Notes: a model not told the origin generated them from the letters alone. A stretch of 64,000 nt of DNA from Cytobacillus pseudoceanisediminis (GCF_023516215.1 NZ_CP097349.1:2976001-3040000), one strand, 5' to 3'; positions 46,596-55,851 are shown, numbered from the stretch's first letter. A program made the numbers and translations.

Positions 46596-47657
46596 CTATA
46601 AAAGATAAAATCCGATTCCCATTATAACGTAAGCTGCCAGCAGAGTGGCGCCTTCGAACCAATTGGTTTCCCCATCATTGCCAATGACAATCATAAGCAG
46701 CACCGCTGTCACCATGGCAATTAACTCAGGCAATGTAAAGACAAGAGGCATTGCAGCCGGGAACAGCAATGAAAGCAGTACAAGAACAGGTGCTACAAAC
46801 ATCGCAACCTGCAGCGTGGAACCAACAGCAATTTCAACAGCTATATCCATTTTATTTTTATAAGCCATAATGATGGCAGAAGCATGCTCAGCCGCATTTC
46901 CCACGATTGCCACAATGACCACCCCAATAAACAATTCCGTCCAGCCAAACGCTTCTCCAACTTCTTCGAAGGTGTGAACCAGATTCTCTGATACATAAGC
47001 AACCGCAATGGTAGAAATGGCAAGTACAGCAATGGCTTTTCCTTTGCTCCACTCCGGAGTTTCCTCCTCATGAGAGCTTCTGTCATCCTCTTTTGATTGA
47101 TAAACGCCCCGGTGAGTGACCAGTTTGAAGAACAAAGCCGCTAAATAAAGAGCTATTAATATGACAGAGATGCCAATGCTGAAAGTTATCGTTTCAGCTT
47201 CATCCATGGTCATTGAAAAAACTTCAGGAATCACAAAAGCCACAATGACGGCAAACATCAGAAGTCCTGAGTTATGACGTGCATCATATACATTAAAGGA
47301 CTGGGTCTTGTATTTAACTCCTCCAACGAAAAATGAAAGGCCGGCCACTAACAGTAAATTTCCCAATACGGACCCTGTCAGTGAGGCAAGAACAACACTA
47401 ATCAGGCCGGCCTTTAAAGCAAAAATCGAAATGATCAGTTCAACCGCATTTCCAAAGGTGGCATTCAGCAGCCCTCCAATTCGGGGGCCGGTTACTATGG
47501 CAAGGCTTTCTGTCGCCCTTCCCATATAGCTGGCCAATGCGATAATGGTGATGCAGTAGATCACAAACAGCAAAATATTGGACCAGTGCATCAATGTTCC
47601 GATGACAGACAGGGGCACACCTGCAAACGCCAATACCATGAAAACTTTATTAGTCAT
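46596..47657 (-). CDS. yfkE: Calcium/proton (cation) antiporter YfkE
   Basis: A 353-residue membrane antiporter of the CaCA/CAX family (ChaA). Two homologous halves each carry an acidic alpha-repeat: NATFGNAVELIISIFALKAG in the first and VGNAAEHASAIIMAYKNK in the second, whose Glu residues bind the ion. About 11 helices. The start is the ATG at 47657 with TAAGGAGAAAAAAG ahead; the reading from 47708 adds a charged stretch without a site. It exports calcium against protons. Flanked by yfkD on one side as in B. subtilis. Confidence 0.92.
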   Translation of the reverse strand: MTNKVFMVLAFAGVPLSVIGTLMHWSNILLFVIYCITIIALASYMGRATESLAIVTGPRIGGLLNATFGNAVELIISIFALKAGLISVVLASLTGSVLGNLLLVAGLSFFVGGVKYKTQSFNVYDARHNSGLLMFAVIVAFVIPEVFSMTMDEAETITFSIGISVILIALYLAALFFKLVTHRGVYQSKEDDRSSHEEETPEWSKGKAIAVLAISTIAVAYVSENLVHTFEEVGEAFGWTELFIGVVIVAIVGNAAEHASAIIMAYKNKMDIAVEIAVGSTLQVAMFVAPVLVLLSLLFPAAMPLVFTLPELIAMVTAVLLMIVIGNDGETNWFEGATLLAAYVIMGIGFYLL

Positions 47658-47833
47658 ATCTTTTTTCTCCTTACGTTTTAATATTTTTAGTATTGCCTGC
47701 TCATTCACGCCTATGTGATTATATGCAGTAAGTTTATGTAAAACGTTTCTTTCTCTTTAGCCGCTTTCGAAAAAATTCAAACTTGAAGCAGGATTTAGGC
47801 ATTTTAAAAACAGGGAAGAAATTTAGCTTTTGC

Positions 47834-48270
47834 TGTCCGAACACAGGGCGACTTGGGACACAATCCACGGTTCTTCCTCTTCTCTTGTCCGAACTCGGGG
47901 CGACTTCCGACACAATTCACGGTTTTTCCTCTTCTCTTGTCTGAACTCGGGACGACTTCGGACACAATTCACGATTTCCCCTCTTTTTCTGTCCGAACAT
48001 AGAGCGACTTCGGACTCAATCCACGGTTTTTCCTCTTCTCCTGTCCGAACATAGGGCAACTTCGGACACAATTCACGATTTCCCCTCTTTTTCTGTCCGA
48101 ACATAGGGCGACTTCGGACTCAGTCCACGATATTTCTTCTTCTCCTGTCCGAACATGGAGCGGCTTCGGACAGAATTCAAGGTTTTCCCTTTTTTCTTGT
48201 CTGAACTCAGGGAGACCCTAGGCCCAAACCACGACTTTTGCTGTCCGAACTTAACCGCTAATTCAGACAT
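47834..48270. repeat. 52-bp tandem array of hairpin units (nine copies)
   Basis: Units begin with TGTCCGAA at 47834, 47886, 47938, 47990, 48042, 48094, 48146, 48198 and 48242: exactly 52 bases apart except the last (44). Each unit has GTCCGAA and, 11 bases on, TTCGGAC, which form a seven-base stem; then an AATTCACG/AATCCACG segment and a pyrimidine-rich run (TTTTTCCTCTTCTC or TTTCCCCTCTTTTTC). Units 3-4 and 5-6 form a 104-base higher-order repeat. The stem pairs are kept best in units 3-7. Apparent proteins across the array have no ribosome site. It lies between yfkE and the acyl-CoA dehydrogenase gene. Confidence 0.9.
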
Positions 48271-48368
48271 GAAGACAACAAAATACCCCAATCACCAGGC
48301 GATTGGGGCTACGATGAAATAAGTTTTTTAAATAATAACTAAAGCTGCTAAGAGAGCAGCCTTCCGGG

Positions 48369-49509
48369 TTACTTTATAGCTTTTTTTGCTAAGGCCAGAA
48401 TGGTCATATCATCCATTGGCGGATTATGCAGGCCGGCACGCACATCCCTGTAATATCGCTGCAGAGGATTTTTTGCTGATAAACTGCGGGCACCTGCCAC
48501 ACGCATGGCTAAATCGACTACTGCTATGGCTGCGTTTGTTACAGCCAGCTTGACTGCTCCCAATTCAGGCTGCATCCTGCTTCTGGCTTCATCGTTTGCT
48601 TCATCCCATTTCTTTGCAACTGAATAGAGAAAATGGCGTGCTCTCATGAGTTCAAGCTCCATCTCGCCAATTTTTTGCTGAACATTTGGCAAATCAATGA
48701 TTGCACCACTAATGCTGTTCGGGGAATAATTTTTGGCAAAGGTAATGGCATAATCTTGAGCCGCTTGTGCAATGCCTAAATAACAGGCCGGTATATGGAG
48801 AAGCCAGCCAGCCGCTCCTTTTTTCCAGGCTGAAACAGCTCGACTAGCGCGTCCTGCTTCACTCTTACATTTTTTAAAAGAAGATCATGGCTCCCCGTTC
48901 CTCTCATGGCAATGCTGTCCCATGTTTCCTCTATTTCCAGGCCTTCGGAACTTCTCGGAATTAAAAAGTTTCCTATTTCCCCGCTTTCTTCAATCGTGGC
49001 GCTCACATTGAAGTAATCAAGCACAGGGGCCATGGTTGTAAAGCTTTTCCGGCCATTAATGATCCAAAAACCCTCTTCTTTTCTGGCAGAGGTAATTGGC
49101 TTTCCTCCCCTTGTAGGGCTGCCCGTCTGAGGTTCTGATGCACAGTTATTCATTAAAGCCCCTTTTTTACTTCTTCACATAAAGCCCTAAATACTGATTC
49201 ATCCCAGTTGTTTTTCTCGCCCAGGCTTTTGATAATGCCCATATGCCAGCCAATGGATAAGGCTGTGGAGCCATCTCCTTCAGCAATCTTTTCCTGGAGG
49301 CGCAGAAATTCAGAAAGGGAGATTTCCTTTCCTCCATATCGTCTGGGGACTGTTAATGATGTATATCCCGATTCTTTAAGTTCTTTTATATTTTCAAAGG
49401 GAAAAAGACCCTCTTCATCATTTTTGCCAGCTCTTGATAAAAACGTTTCCGAGAGTTTTTCCATGAGCTGGATTCTTGCTTCGGCTGTATATAAGTCTTG
49501 GAATTTCAT
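48369..49509 (-). CDS. Acyl-CoA dehydrogenase family protein (YdbM-like), frameshifted
   Basis: An FAD flavoprotein of about 380 residues when repaired. Parts seen: an N-terminal helical domain ([20 protein letters not shown]), the beta domain with [19 protein letters not shown] and [14 protein letters not shown], the [14 protein letters not shown] segment and the C-terminal helices with [10 protein letters not shown] and [10 protein letters not shown]. Breaks: near 49159-49168 (GGGG/AAAAAA on the minus strand, one base short) and near 48802-48815 (one short), which restores [16 protein letters not shown]. Acyl substrate unknown. GAAGTGAGGTG precedes the ATG. Confidence 0.82.
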
Positions 49510-49617
49510 TGCGGGGCACCTCACTTCTAATTTTCAATTCTTATTATTTTTATAGGAATTATTATACTATTTTTCAGTTACCCTTCACAAAGATACTGAT
49601 GAAAAGCTTGCCTATAA

Positions 49618-49643
49618 AAAAGAAAGAGGCATCCTCTTCCTTG
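49618..49643 (-). terminator. Terminator after OsmC-family gene
   Basis: AAGAGG / CCTCTT short stem with a three-base loop, then CTTTTTTAT on the minus strand, about 10 bases past the stop. Confidence 0.65.
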
Positions 49644-49651
49644 TTTGCGTT

Positions 49652-50035
49652 TTAAATAAGTTCAAATGTCTCTTCTATTTCAATGCTTCCTTCCACTGAG
49701 CGCACCATTGAACAATTTTTTCTAGTCAATTCCAATGCTTTGTGAAGTTTCGCTTCATTTAAGTCAGTTCCTTTTATGATGAAATGAATATGTACTTTCT
49801 CTACACGATCAGCGACTTCAGGATTTCTTTCCACATTGGTTTTTATTTCGATGTCTTCGAATTCCATGCGCATTTTTTTCATGATTTTCCTCAAAACACC
49901 CCCGCTGCACACAGCCAGCGAAGCGACAAGCAGCTGGTACGGTCTGAAGCCATGCTCTTCATCCCCGGCAACATCCAGGCGTCCAAATGGCAAATCGGTA
50001 TAAAAGCCTGCTTCTTCCTTCATTTTAAATTCCAT
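49652..50035 (-). CDS. OsmC-family peroxiredoxin-like protein
   Basis: A 127-residue OsmC/Ohr-fold protein. The two catalytic Cys are in SLAVCSGGVLRKIMKKM (about residue 43) and TRKNCSMVRSVEG (about 108), as in OsmC/YhfA-type hydroperoxide reductases. YQLLVASLAVCSGG matches the YhfA-like rather than the Ohr branch. GGGGCGAATACC lies ahead of the ATG. It faces away from the yfkF-like transporter gene. Confidence 0.88.
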   Translation of the reverse strand: MEFKMKEEAGFYTDLPFGRLDVAGDEEHGFRPYQLLVASLAVCSGGVLRKIMKKMRMEFEDIEIKTNVERNPEVADRVEKVHIHFIIKGTDLNEAKLHKALELTRKNCSMVRSVEGSIEIEETFELI

Positions 50036-50195
50036 GGTATTCGCCCCTTTTTATCTTATTAATATTAGAGATTACACTATTTTATCTACAAACAAAAATA
50101 TTATGACCAGCAACTTTCTCTTGCCAAGATTCTCTATTCCCGATACCATCATTTAGGAGACATTTATATTTCACGTCAGAAAATGAGGTTTTAAT

Positions 50196-51374
50196 ATGAA
50201 TAAAGAAACAATGCGTTTTTGGATTCTCATCAGCATTGTGGCCATTTCAGGTTTCAGTCAGGGAATGCTGCTTCCTTTAATTGCAATTATTTTTGAAAAT
50301 GACGGCATTTCCTCCAGCTTGAATGGTTTGAATGCAACAGGTTTATACATTGGGATCCTGCTCATCTCTCCTTTTATGGAATATCCATTGCGCAAATACG
50401 GCTACAAGCCTGTTATCATACTTGGAGGTTTATTAGTGGTGGTATCTCTCATCCTGTTTCCTCTCTGGAAATCATTTTGGTTTTGGTTCATTCTCCGGCT
50501 TTTAATCGGAATTGGCGACCATGCCCTGCACTTTGGCACACAAACATGGATCACATCCTTCTCACCTGAAAACAAGCGCGGCCGGAATATTTCATTATAT
50601 GGACTTTTCTTCGGGGTGGGTTTTGCAGTAGGTCCATTAATGGCTCCGCTTGTCAAAATTAATGAAACCATGCCGTTTGTCCTTTCTTCCATACTATGTC
50701 TAATCGCCTGGCTGTTCTTATTTACATTGAAAAATGACTTCCCTGAACAGGCCATTGAAATCAACTCATTCAGGGAAACAATGAAACGTTTTTCAAAAGC
50801 CACAAAATATGGATGGGTTGCCTTCTTGCCTGCACTCGGCTATGGGTTCCTTGAAGCCTCCTTGAACGGCAGCTTCCCTATTTACGGCCTGCGCATAGGA
50901 CTTGAGGTTTCAAGTGTTTCCCTTCTGCTCACTTCATTTGCAATCGGCGGAATCATATTCCAGCTTCCTTTAGGGATCATGAGTGATAAATTCGGCAGAC
51001 GCAACGTATTAATGAGTGTTCTTTTTATCGGGTTTATCAGCTTCATCGCCGCAAGCATGCTCGAAGAATTGGTCTTTGCTCTAACAGTTTGCTTATTCAT
51101 TGCCGGTATGGCAGTCGGATCAACCTTTTCACTTGGCATCACCTATATGGCAGACTTAATGCCTAAAAACCTGCTTCCAACCGGCAATCTCCTATGCGGA
51201 GTAGCATTTAGCATTGGCAGCCTGATTGGCCCCTATTTCGGCGGCCTTTTCATTGAATTATTCAAATCCATAAGCTTCTTCAATATTATCAGTGTCATGC
51301 TTTTGATTATCTTTGGTGCAGTCACATTGTTTGGGAATAAACAGCAGGTATTGGAAAAGAGCCAGTCATTCTAA
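50196..51374 (+). CDS. yfkF: MFS transporter (YfkF-like)
   Basis: A 392-residue major facilitator with twelve predicted helices. The loop-2/3 motif appears as RKYGYKP and again after helix 8 as GIMSDKFGRRNVLM, the classic MFS motif A. The first helix is WILISIVAISGFSQGMLLPL. ATGAGGTTTTAAT supports the ATG. It sits at the place of yfkF between yfkE and yfkH, though separated by inserted genes. It is likely a drug or metabolite exporter; the substrate is unknown. Confidence 0.85.
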   Translation: MNKETMRFWILISIVAISGFSQGMLLPLIAIIFENDGISSSLNGLNATGLYIGILLISPFMEYPLRKYGYKPVIILGGLLVVVSLILFPLWKSFWFWFILRLLIGIGDHALHFGTQTWITSFSPENKRGRNISLYGLFFGVGFAVGPLMAPLVKINETMPFVLSSILCLIAWLFLFTLKNDFPEQAIEINSFRETMKRFSKATKYGWVAFLPALGYGFLEASLNGSFPIYGLRIGLEVSSVSLLLTSFAIGGIIFQLPLGIMSDKFGRRNVLMSVLFIGFISFIAASMLEELVFALTVCLFIAGMAVGSTFSLGITYMADLMPKNLLPTGNLLCGVAFSIGSLIGPYFGGLFIELFKSISFFNIISVMLLIIFGAVTLFGNKQQVLEKSQSF

Positions 51375-51432
51375 GCATTGTAAAGCAGTTTAATATTGGT
51401 GCGGGGTTTTTAAATGCAAATTAAATTACTGA

Positions 51433-51474
51433 GTTGATTGGAGCGGAAAGCAAGTACCCGCAGCGGAAATCGAC
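51433..51474. repeat. Minimal remnant of the TIR-bounded repeat, copy B
   Basis: GTTGATTGGAGCGG at the left and CAGCGGAAATCGAC at the right are the two ends of the repeat family with only a 14-base core (AAAGCAAGTACC) between. It is in reverse orientation relative to copies A and D. It looks like an internally deleted copy. The rest of the 51375-51737 gap is AT-rich apart from the hairpin at 51625. Confidence 0.65.
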
Positions 51475-51624
51475 GTGCAAAATTCATAAGCTAAATAAAT
51501 TTATTTAATTTTTATAGAGACCGTTTAACTTTCCTTTTCATAGGCTATATAGTAATATAAGAGTAATAGAATACAATATTTGCATAATGCTAGCTGGCAT
51601 TACCTGATATGACTGGATTTTAAC

Positions 51625-51662
51625 GCTGTCACCTAATTGGTGGCAGCTTTCGTCGTTTTTTA
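51625..51662 (+). terminator. Terminator-like hairpin before the metal ATPase gene
   Basis: GCTGTCACC / GGTGGCAGC stem (one mismatch) with a five-base loop, then TTTCGTCGTTTTTT. It lies about 75 bases ahead of the ATPase start on the same strand, so it may be an attenuator or the end of an upstream short RNA. Confidence 0.6.
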
Positions 51663-51737
51663 GGGGTATTGAATGTGATTATTCTTCTCAATAAGACAAC
51701 TGAAAAAACTTTAAAATCATTTTTAGGAGGACAAACG

Positions 51738-53660
51738 ATGAGTATGGAGGCAAAGGCTCTGCTTAAAAGCAGCACTGCATCTGAAGAAAATCTTTTAGAA
51801 AAAATCAAACCGCATGCTGAACTGATTGCCGCTCTTCTAAGCGGTGTATTGATTCTGGCAGGCTGGTTATTAGACCGAAGCAATATGGAGGCTGCATCGA
51901 TTGCCTCTTATCTGCTTGCTTTCATTATAGGCGGCTTTGCGAAAGCAAAAGAAGGTATTGAAGAGACCATTGAGAATAAAGAACTGAATGTTGAAATGCT
52001 GATGATTTTTGCTGCGATCGGGTCAGCCATTATCGGGTATTGGACAGAAGGTGCAATCCTGATATTCATCTTCGCCGTCAGCGGCGCTTTAGAAACATAC
52101 ACCATGAACAAGAGCCATAAAGAAATCTCTTCCCTCATGGAACTTCAGCCGGAAGAAGCCCTGAGGATCATAGATGGGGCCGAGGAACGTGTGCATGTTT
52201 CTGAGCTGAAGATTGGGGATTTAATCCTGGTGAAACCAGGTGAACGTGTTCCATCAGATGGAACGATTGTAAAAGGCCATTCCTCATTGGACGAGGCAGC
52301 CATCACGGGTGAATCACTGCCAGTTTCCAAAGGTGCAGATGACCAGGTATTTGCCGGTACTGTGAATCTGAACGGATCGATTACCGTTGAAATAACAAAA
52401 CCAAATAATGAAACTCTTTTTCAAAAAATCATTGAGCTGGTCCAATCTGCCCAAAGCGAGAAATCTCCTTCACAGCTTTTCATTGAAAAGTTTGAAGGAA
52501 CCTATGTCAAAGTGGTTTTGGCTGTTGTCGTTTTAATGATGTTTGCTCCTCACTTTCTTTTAGGATGGAGCTGGACAGAAACCTTTTATCGGGCAATGAT
52601 TCTGCTTGTCGTCGCTTCACCTTGTGCCCTGGTTGCATCGATCATGCCCGCAACCTTATCCGCTATTTCGAATGGTGCGAAACACGGCATTCTGTTTAAA
52701 GGAGGCGTGCACCTCGAAAACTTAAGCCATCTTAAGGCAATCGCCTTTGATAAAACCGGCACCCTGACAAAAGGAAAACCGGAAGTTACCGATGTAATAA
52801 TCAAGGATGGTCTTTCCAGGGAAGATCTGCTTTTAAAGGTAGCTTCCATTGAGAGTCATTCAAACCACCCGCTTGCAAATGCCATAGTCAAATATGCTAA
52901 AGAAACACTATCAGAATCCCTTGTTCGTCCTGAAAGCATTGAAGATGTTACCGGATTTGGAGTCAAAGCCAAAGTTGATCAAGATGAATGGAAAATCGGC
53001 AAAGCCTCTTTTGTCGGTAAAACAGAGGCCAAGGCATTTGCAGAAGCTGCTGCCGATCGAATGGCAAGTGAAGGAAAGACTATTGTGTTTGTACAGAAAA
53101 ATGATGAAGTAATCGGCCTTATTTCCCTCAAGGATGTTGTCCGCGAAGAGACGAAGCAGGCAATAGACCTATTGAAGCAGCAAGGGATTTACACCATCAT
53201 GCTTACTGGAGACAGCCAGACCACGGCCGCAGCGATTGCCAGCGAAAGCCATGTGAATGAGCATATTGCCGAATGCCTGCCTGAAAACAAAGTGGAGCAT
53301 TTAAAAAAGCTCAAAGAAAAATACAGCAATGTCGCCATGGTCGGTGACGGAATAAACGATGCCCCTGCCCTTGCAACGGCAAATGTCGGAATTGCCATGG
53401 GCGAAGGAACGGATGTAGCGCTTGAAACAGCTGATGTTGTCTTAATGAAAAATGACCTGCCAAAAATTGCCGAAGCCATTAAACTTTCAAGCCGAATGAA
53501 TCGCATTATCAAACAAAATGTCATCTTTTCTATAACGGTCATTATGTTTTTAATTGCATCCAACTTCCTGCAGATACTTGACCTTCCTTATGGAGTAATC
53601 GGCCATGAAGGGTCTACCATTTTAGTTATTTTAAATAGCCTGAGGTTATTGAGATCATAA
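51738..53660 (+). CDS. pfeT: P1B-4-type metal-exporting ATPase (ZosA/PfeT-like)
   Basis: A 640-residue heavy-metal P-type ATPase with no N-terminal metal-binding domain. The membrane metal site is SPC (VASPCALVAS) rather than CPC, and the last helix region has HEGST, the pair that defines the P1B-4 group that moves Fe(II), Co(II) or Zn(II). Phosphorylation site is DKTGTLTKG; ATP-binding SHSNHPLANAI and hinge GDGINDAPAL are intact. The start at 51738 follows TTTTAGGAGGACAAACG. B. subtilis PfeT (ZosA, YkvW) exports iron under peroxide stress; the same role here is likely but not proved. Confidence 0.9.
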   Translation: MSMEAKALLKSSTASEENLLEKIKPHAELIAALLSGVLILAGWLLDRSNMEAASIASYLLAFIIGGFAKAKEGIEETIENKELNVEMLMIFAAIGSAIIGYWTEGAILIFIFAVSGALETYTMNKSHKEISSLMELQPEEALRIIDGAEERVHVSELKIGDLILVKPGERVPSDGTIVKGHSSLDEAAITGESLPVSKGADDQVFAGTVNLNGSITVEITKPNNETLFQKIIELVQSAQSEKSPSQLFIEKFEGTYVKVVLAVVVLMMFAPHFLLGWSWTETFYRAMILLVVASPCALVASIMPATLSAISNGAKHGILFKGGVHLENLSHLKAIAFDKTGTLTKGKPEVTDVIIKDGLSREDLLLKVASIESHSNHPLANAIVKYAKETLSESLVRPESIEDVTGFGVKAKVDQDEWKIGKASFVGKTEAKAFAEAAADRMASEGKTIVFVQKNDEVIGLISLKDVVREETKQAIDLLKQQGIYTIMLTGDSQTTAAAIASESHVNEHIAECLPENKVEHLKKLKEKYSNVAMVGDGINDAPALATANVGIAMGEGTDVALETADVVLMKNDLPKIAEAIKLSSRMNRIIKQNVIFSITVIMFLIASNFLQILDLPYGVIGHEGSTILVILNSLRLLRS

Positions 53661-53662
53661 GA

Positions 53663-53696
53663 AAAAGCCTGGGAACTCAGTTTCCCAGGCTTTTAT
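53663..53696 (+). terminator. Terminator after the metal ATPase gene
   Basis: AAAAGCCTGGGAA / TTCCCAGGCTTTT perfect stem with a CTCAGT-type loop, ending in TTTTATTA; two bases past the stop. Confidence 0.9.
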
Positions 53697-53699
53697 TAT

Positions 53700-53881
53700 G
53701 TCTGGCGCAAGCAGCCTGCCCCCTCGAGTACACAAACCAATCCTGCCACAAAGGCAAAGGACGCCTTTCAGGCTCGTCTTGTGCTTGGGGCCCCCAGGAT
53801 GGGGGTCATGCAGACGTTTCCACAGGTCGTGGTGTCCTTAGTCCTGCGGTCCTGCGTGATAAGGCGCTTACGCCTTTCTTT
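53700..53881. repeat. Second GC-rich intergenic repeat, with terminal hairpin
   Basis: A GC-rich block distinct from the AT-rich neighbours, with short internal inverted repeats (AAAGGC / GCCTTT near 53752-53770, GGGGCCCCC, AGGACG). Its right end is the hairpin AAGGCG-CTTA-CGCCTT followed by TCTTTTT (53861-53883), which acts as a minus- or plus-strand terminator. No frame is plausible. The make-up resembles a dispersed repeat of Bacillaceae, but no second copy is in this window. Confidence 0.5.
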
Positions 53882-53986
53882 TTAATGGTAGCCGTTCTGC
53901 CCGTTAGCAGATCCGGATGTTTTTTGTTTAGGTTTATTTTTGCCTTTTTGCTTTGTGCCGCCGTCTTTTTTCGTGTGTTTTGTCAT
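53882..53986 (-). CDS. Small basic protein, 34 residues
   Basis: A very short, Lys/Gly-rich protein beginning MTKHTKKDGGTKQKGK and ending SANGQNGYH. CAGGAGGGCATCGAA is a strong ribosome site at ideal spacing before the ATG. The lysine, glycine and glutamine content is like that of small acid-soluble or coat-related spore peptides, but I do not recognise the family. It lies upstream of the convergent ATPase and in front of yfkH on the same strand. Confidence 0.55.
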   Translation of the reverse strand: MTKHTKKDGGTKQKGKNKPKQKTSGSANGQNGYH

Positions 53987-54067
53987 TTCGATGCCCTCCT
54001 GAAAATTCATTTTCCCCCATTACTATTGTGCTACGGAGAGAATGTTTTTAAGAAGGAAACTTTTTCA

Positions 54068-54892
54068 TCAGCAATCCTCTTTATTAATCTTAGAATTGAT
54101 GGCATTGATTTCCCCGCCAAGAATGATGATAATGCCGGATATGTAAAACCAGATCATAAGCACGATAATGGCCCCAATGCTTCCATATGTCGCGGAAAAA
54201 TTGCCGAAGCTGCTGACATAGTATGAAAAGGCAAGTGATGACAGCACCCAGCCGGCTGTTGCAAAAATGGCACCAGGTACAACACTTATACACTTTAATT
54301 TTTTATTTGGGGCAATCCAGTATAACCCTGTAAACACCACAAAGAGAATGAATGGACTCACTAACCAGCGGACCATATTCCATATCGCCAGAAATTGGCC
54401 TGACAAACCAAATTCTGAAGAAATAAACAAACCAATCTGTCTTCCGAAAACAGGAAGGAGCAATGCCAGTACAAACACAAAAATCATGGCAAACGTCAGT
54501 AATATCGCCATCCCTCGTGCAATAATAAAATGACGGGTTTCCTTAACGTCATACGCCTTATTAAAAGCCTTCACCACGGCATTGATTCCATTTGAAGCTG
54601 ACCAGAGCGTAGCGATGATCCCAAAGGAAAGCAGCTTTCCATTTCTTTGCGTAATTTCATAGATATTGCTTTCAATAAGCTTCATGGTCTCTCCTGGTGC
54701 AAAATCCCGAACAACATTTAAGATATCCTGCTGTGTGATCGGCAAATAAGGAACGAGTGTGACCAAGAAAATTAGCAGTGGAAAAAGAGAGAGGAGAAAG
54801 AAATACGCCAATTGGGCTGCAAGTCCAAACACGTCATCCTCTTCTACTCTCCTCCATAAGTTTGGAATCAGAGCCGAAAAAGTTCGTCCCAT
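54068..54892 (-). CDS. yfkH: YihY/BrkB-family membrane protein (YfkH)
   Basis: A 274-residue inner-membrane protein with about six helices. AAQLAYFFLLSLFPLLIFL opens the YihY domain, and YGSIGAIIVLMIWFYISGII with GGEINAI closes it; both are family marks. The family was once called ribonuclease BN, which is no longer accepted, so the function is unknown. It is followed upstream by the YtxH gene yfkI in the same order as in B. subtilis, with a 19-base gap. Confidence 0.9.
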   Translation of the reverse strand: MGRTFSALIPNLWRRVEEDDVFGLAAQLAYFFLLSLFPLLIFLVTLVPYLPITQQDILNVVRDFAPGETMKLIESNIYEITQRNGKLLSFGIIATLWSASNGINAVVKAFNKAYDVKETRHFIIARGMAILLTFAMIFVFVLALLLPVFGRQIGLFISSEFGLSGQFLAIWNMVRWLVSPFILFVVFTGLYWIAPNKKLKCISVVPGAIFATAGWVLSSLAFSYYVSSFGNFSATYGSIGAIIVLMIWFYISGIIIILGGEINAINSKINKEDC

Positions 54893-54911
54893 TCCAACAC
54901 CTCACTTGTTT

Positions 54912-55292
54912 TTAATGCGGAATCTGAACTGAATCGTCAGCAGATTTTTCCGGCAGTTCACTTGATCCCTTCAGCTTAATATCTGAAAAGGCCTGCTTTG
55001 TATTCTGGACAATCTGTGTTACTTCCGGTGCCATTTCTCTTATTTCTTCCACTGTTCCAGTAATAAAAGCAACGTCTTCACTTACTTGGTCAATCGCTGT
55101 TTTGACCTTGTTGGAAACATCCTTCACCTGATTAACTGCTTCACTTGGGTGCTTTAAGTAATAGCCGACATTGCTGGACGTTTTCCGGCAATTTTCAAAA
55201 ACGGTTTCCCTTGTAGATTTGTCAAGAAGGCTTAGCGCACCGCCTGCAAGTGCTCCATATAGTACGCCTTTCCAAAACAATGATTTCCCCAT
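54912..55292 (-). CDS. yfkI: YtxH-domain protein (YfkI-like)
   Basis: A 126-residue membrane-attached protein: an N-terminal segment GKSLFWKGVLYGALAGGALS with a glycine-rich helix, the YtxH mark LLDKSTRETVFENCR, then a long amphipathic helix (about 45-105). Function unknown; probably co-transcribed with yfkH. GGAGAATAAAAT ahead of the ATG is the ribosome site. Context is the strongest reason for the YfkI name. Confidence 0.83.
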   Translation of the reverse strand: MGKSLFWKGVLYGALAGGALSLLDKSTRETVFENCRKTSSNVGYYLKHPSEAVNQVKDVSNKVKTAIDQVSEDVAFITGTVEEIREMAPEVTQIVQNTKQAFSDIKLKGSSELPEKSADDSVQIPH

Positions 55293-55542
55293 ATTTTATT
55301 CTCCTTTAGCAAAATTATTATATGAAAATTTGATTCAATTTTTCCCTTTTTTCCGGCTGACGAAACCTGACTCGTCCATTTCTTGTATTATCTTATGTGA
55401 TTTGTACAAACTTTCTCCTTTATTTTCTACTAATTTCCATGGTACATGCAAGCCTAATTTATATTGACAATTTATTGAGAACATGGAAAGATGAAAAGAA
55501 TACGAAGATTCGTGAATACATAGTGATGAGAGGGTGTTGGGA

Positions 55543-55773
55543 ATGAATAATTTGTCAGAGAAATCGGTTGAGAATGTGGAGTTTATGATTGAGGCGATTA
55601 AGGAAAAGCTGAAGGTTTTAAACTTAGGTGCTATAAAGCCTTCCCACTTTGATGAGGAAATGTATGAGGAATTGAAGGATATTTATGATCTTGTTATGAA
55701 GAAGGATTCTTTTAGCCCGAATGAAATGCAGGCTTTGGTGGAAGAGCTGGGGAGTTTGAGGAAGAATAAATAA
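55543..55773 (+). CDS. yfkK: DUF1128 family protein (YfkK)
   Basis: A 76-residue helical acidic protein of the DUF1128 family. The blocks [20 protein letters not shown] and [17 protein letters not shown] are the family signature. Function unknown. The ATG at 55543 has GAGAGGGTG eight bases ahead. It sits in the yfkI-yfkK-yfkM order of B. subtilis, but the phosphatase gene yfkJ is missing. Confidence 0.88.
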   Translation: MNNLSEKSVENVEFMIEAIKEKLKVLNLGAIKPSHFDEEMYEELKDIYDLVMKKDSFSPNEMQALVEELGSLRKNK

Positions 55774-55780
55774 TTATTGG

Positions 55781-55807
55781 AGCAGCCTATTGATGGCTGC
55801 TTTTTTT
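55781..55807 (+). terminator. Terminator after yfkK
   Basis: AGCAGCC / GGCTGCT stem with a seven-base loop followed by TTTTTT. Confidence 0.88.
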
Positions 55808-55851
55808 GATGGGTTGTACCCTTTAAACATAATGTGCAGCTGTTGATATGG

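Noticed and set aside
47823..48291. Three overlapping open frames across the 52-bp array
   Set aside because: They arise from the repeat itself, have no ribosome site, lie on both strands and show only repeat-derived peptides.
51546..51560. PerR box ahead of the metal ATPase gene
   Set aside because: Only the right half (ATATAA) resembles the TTATAATNATTATAA consensus; the left half does not match.
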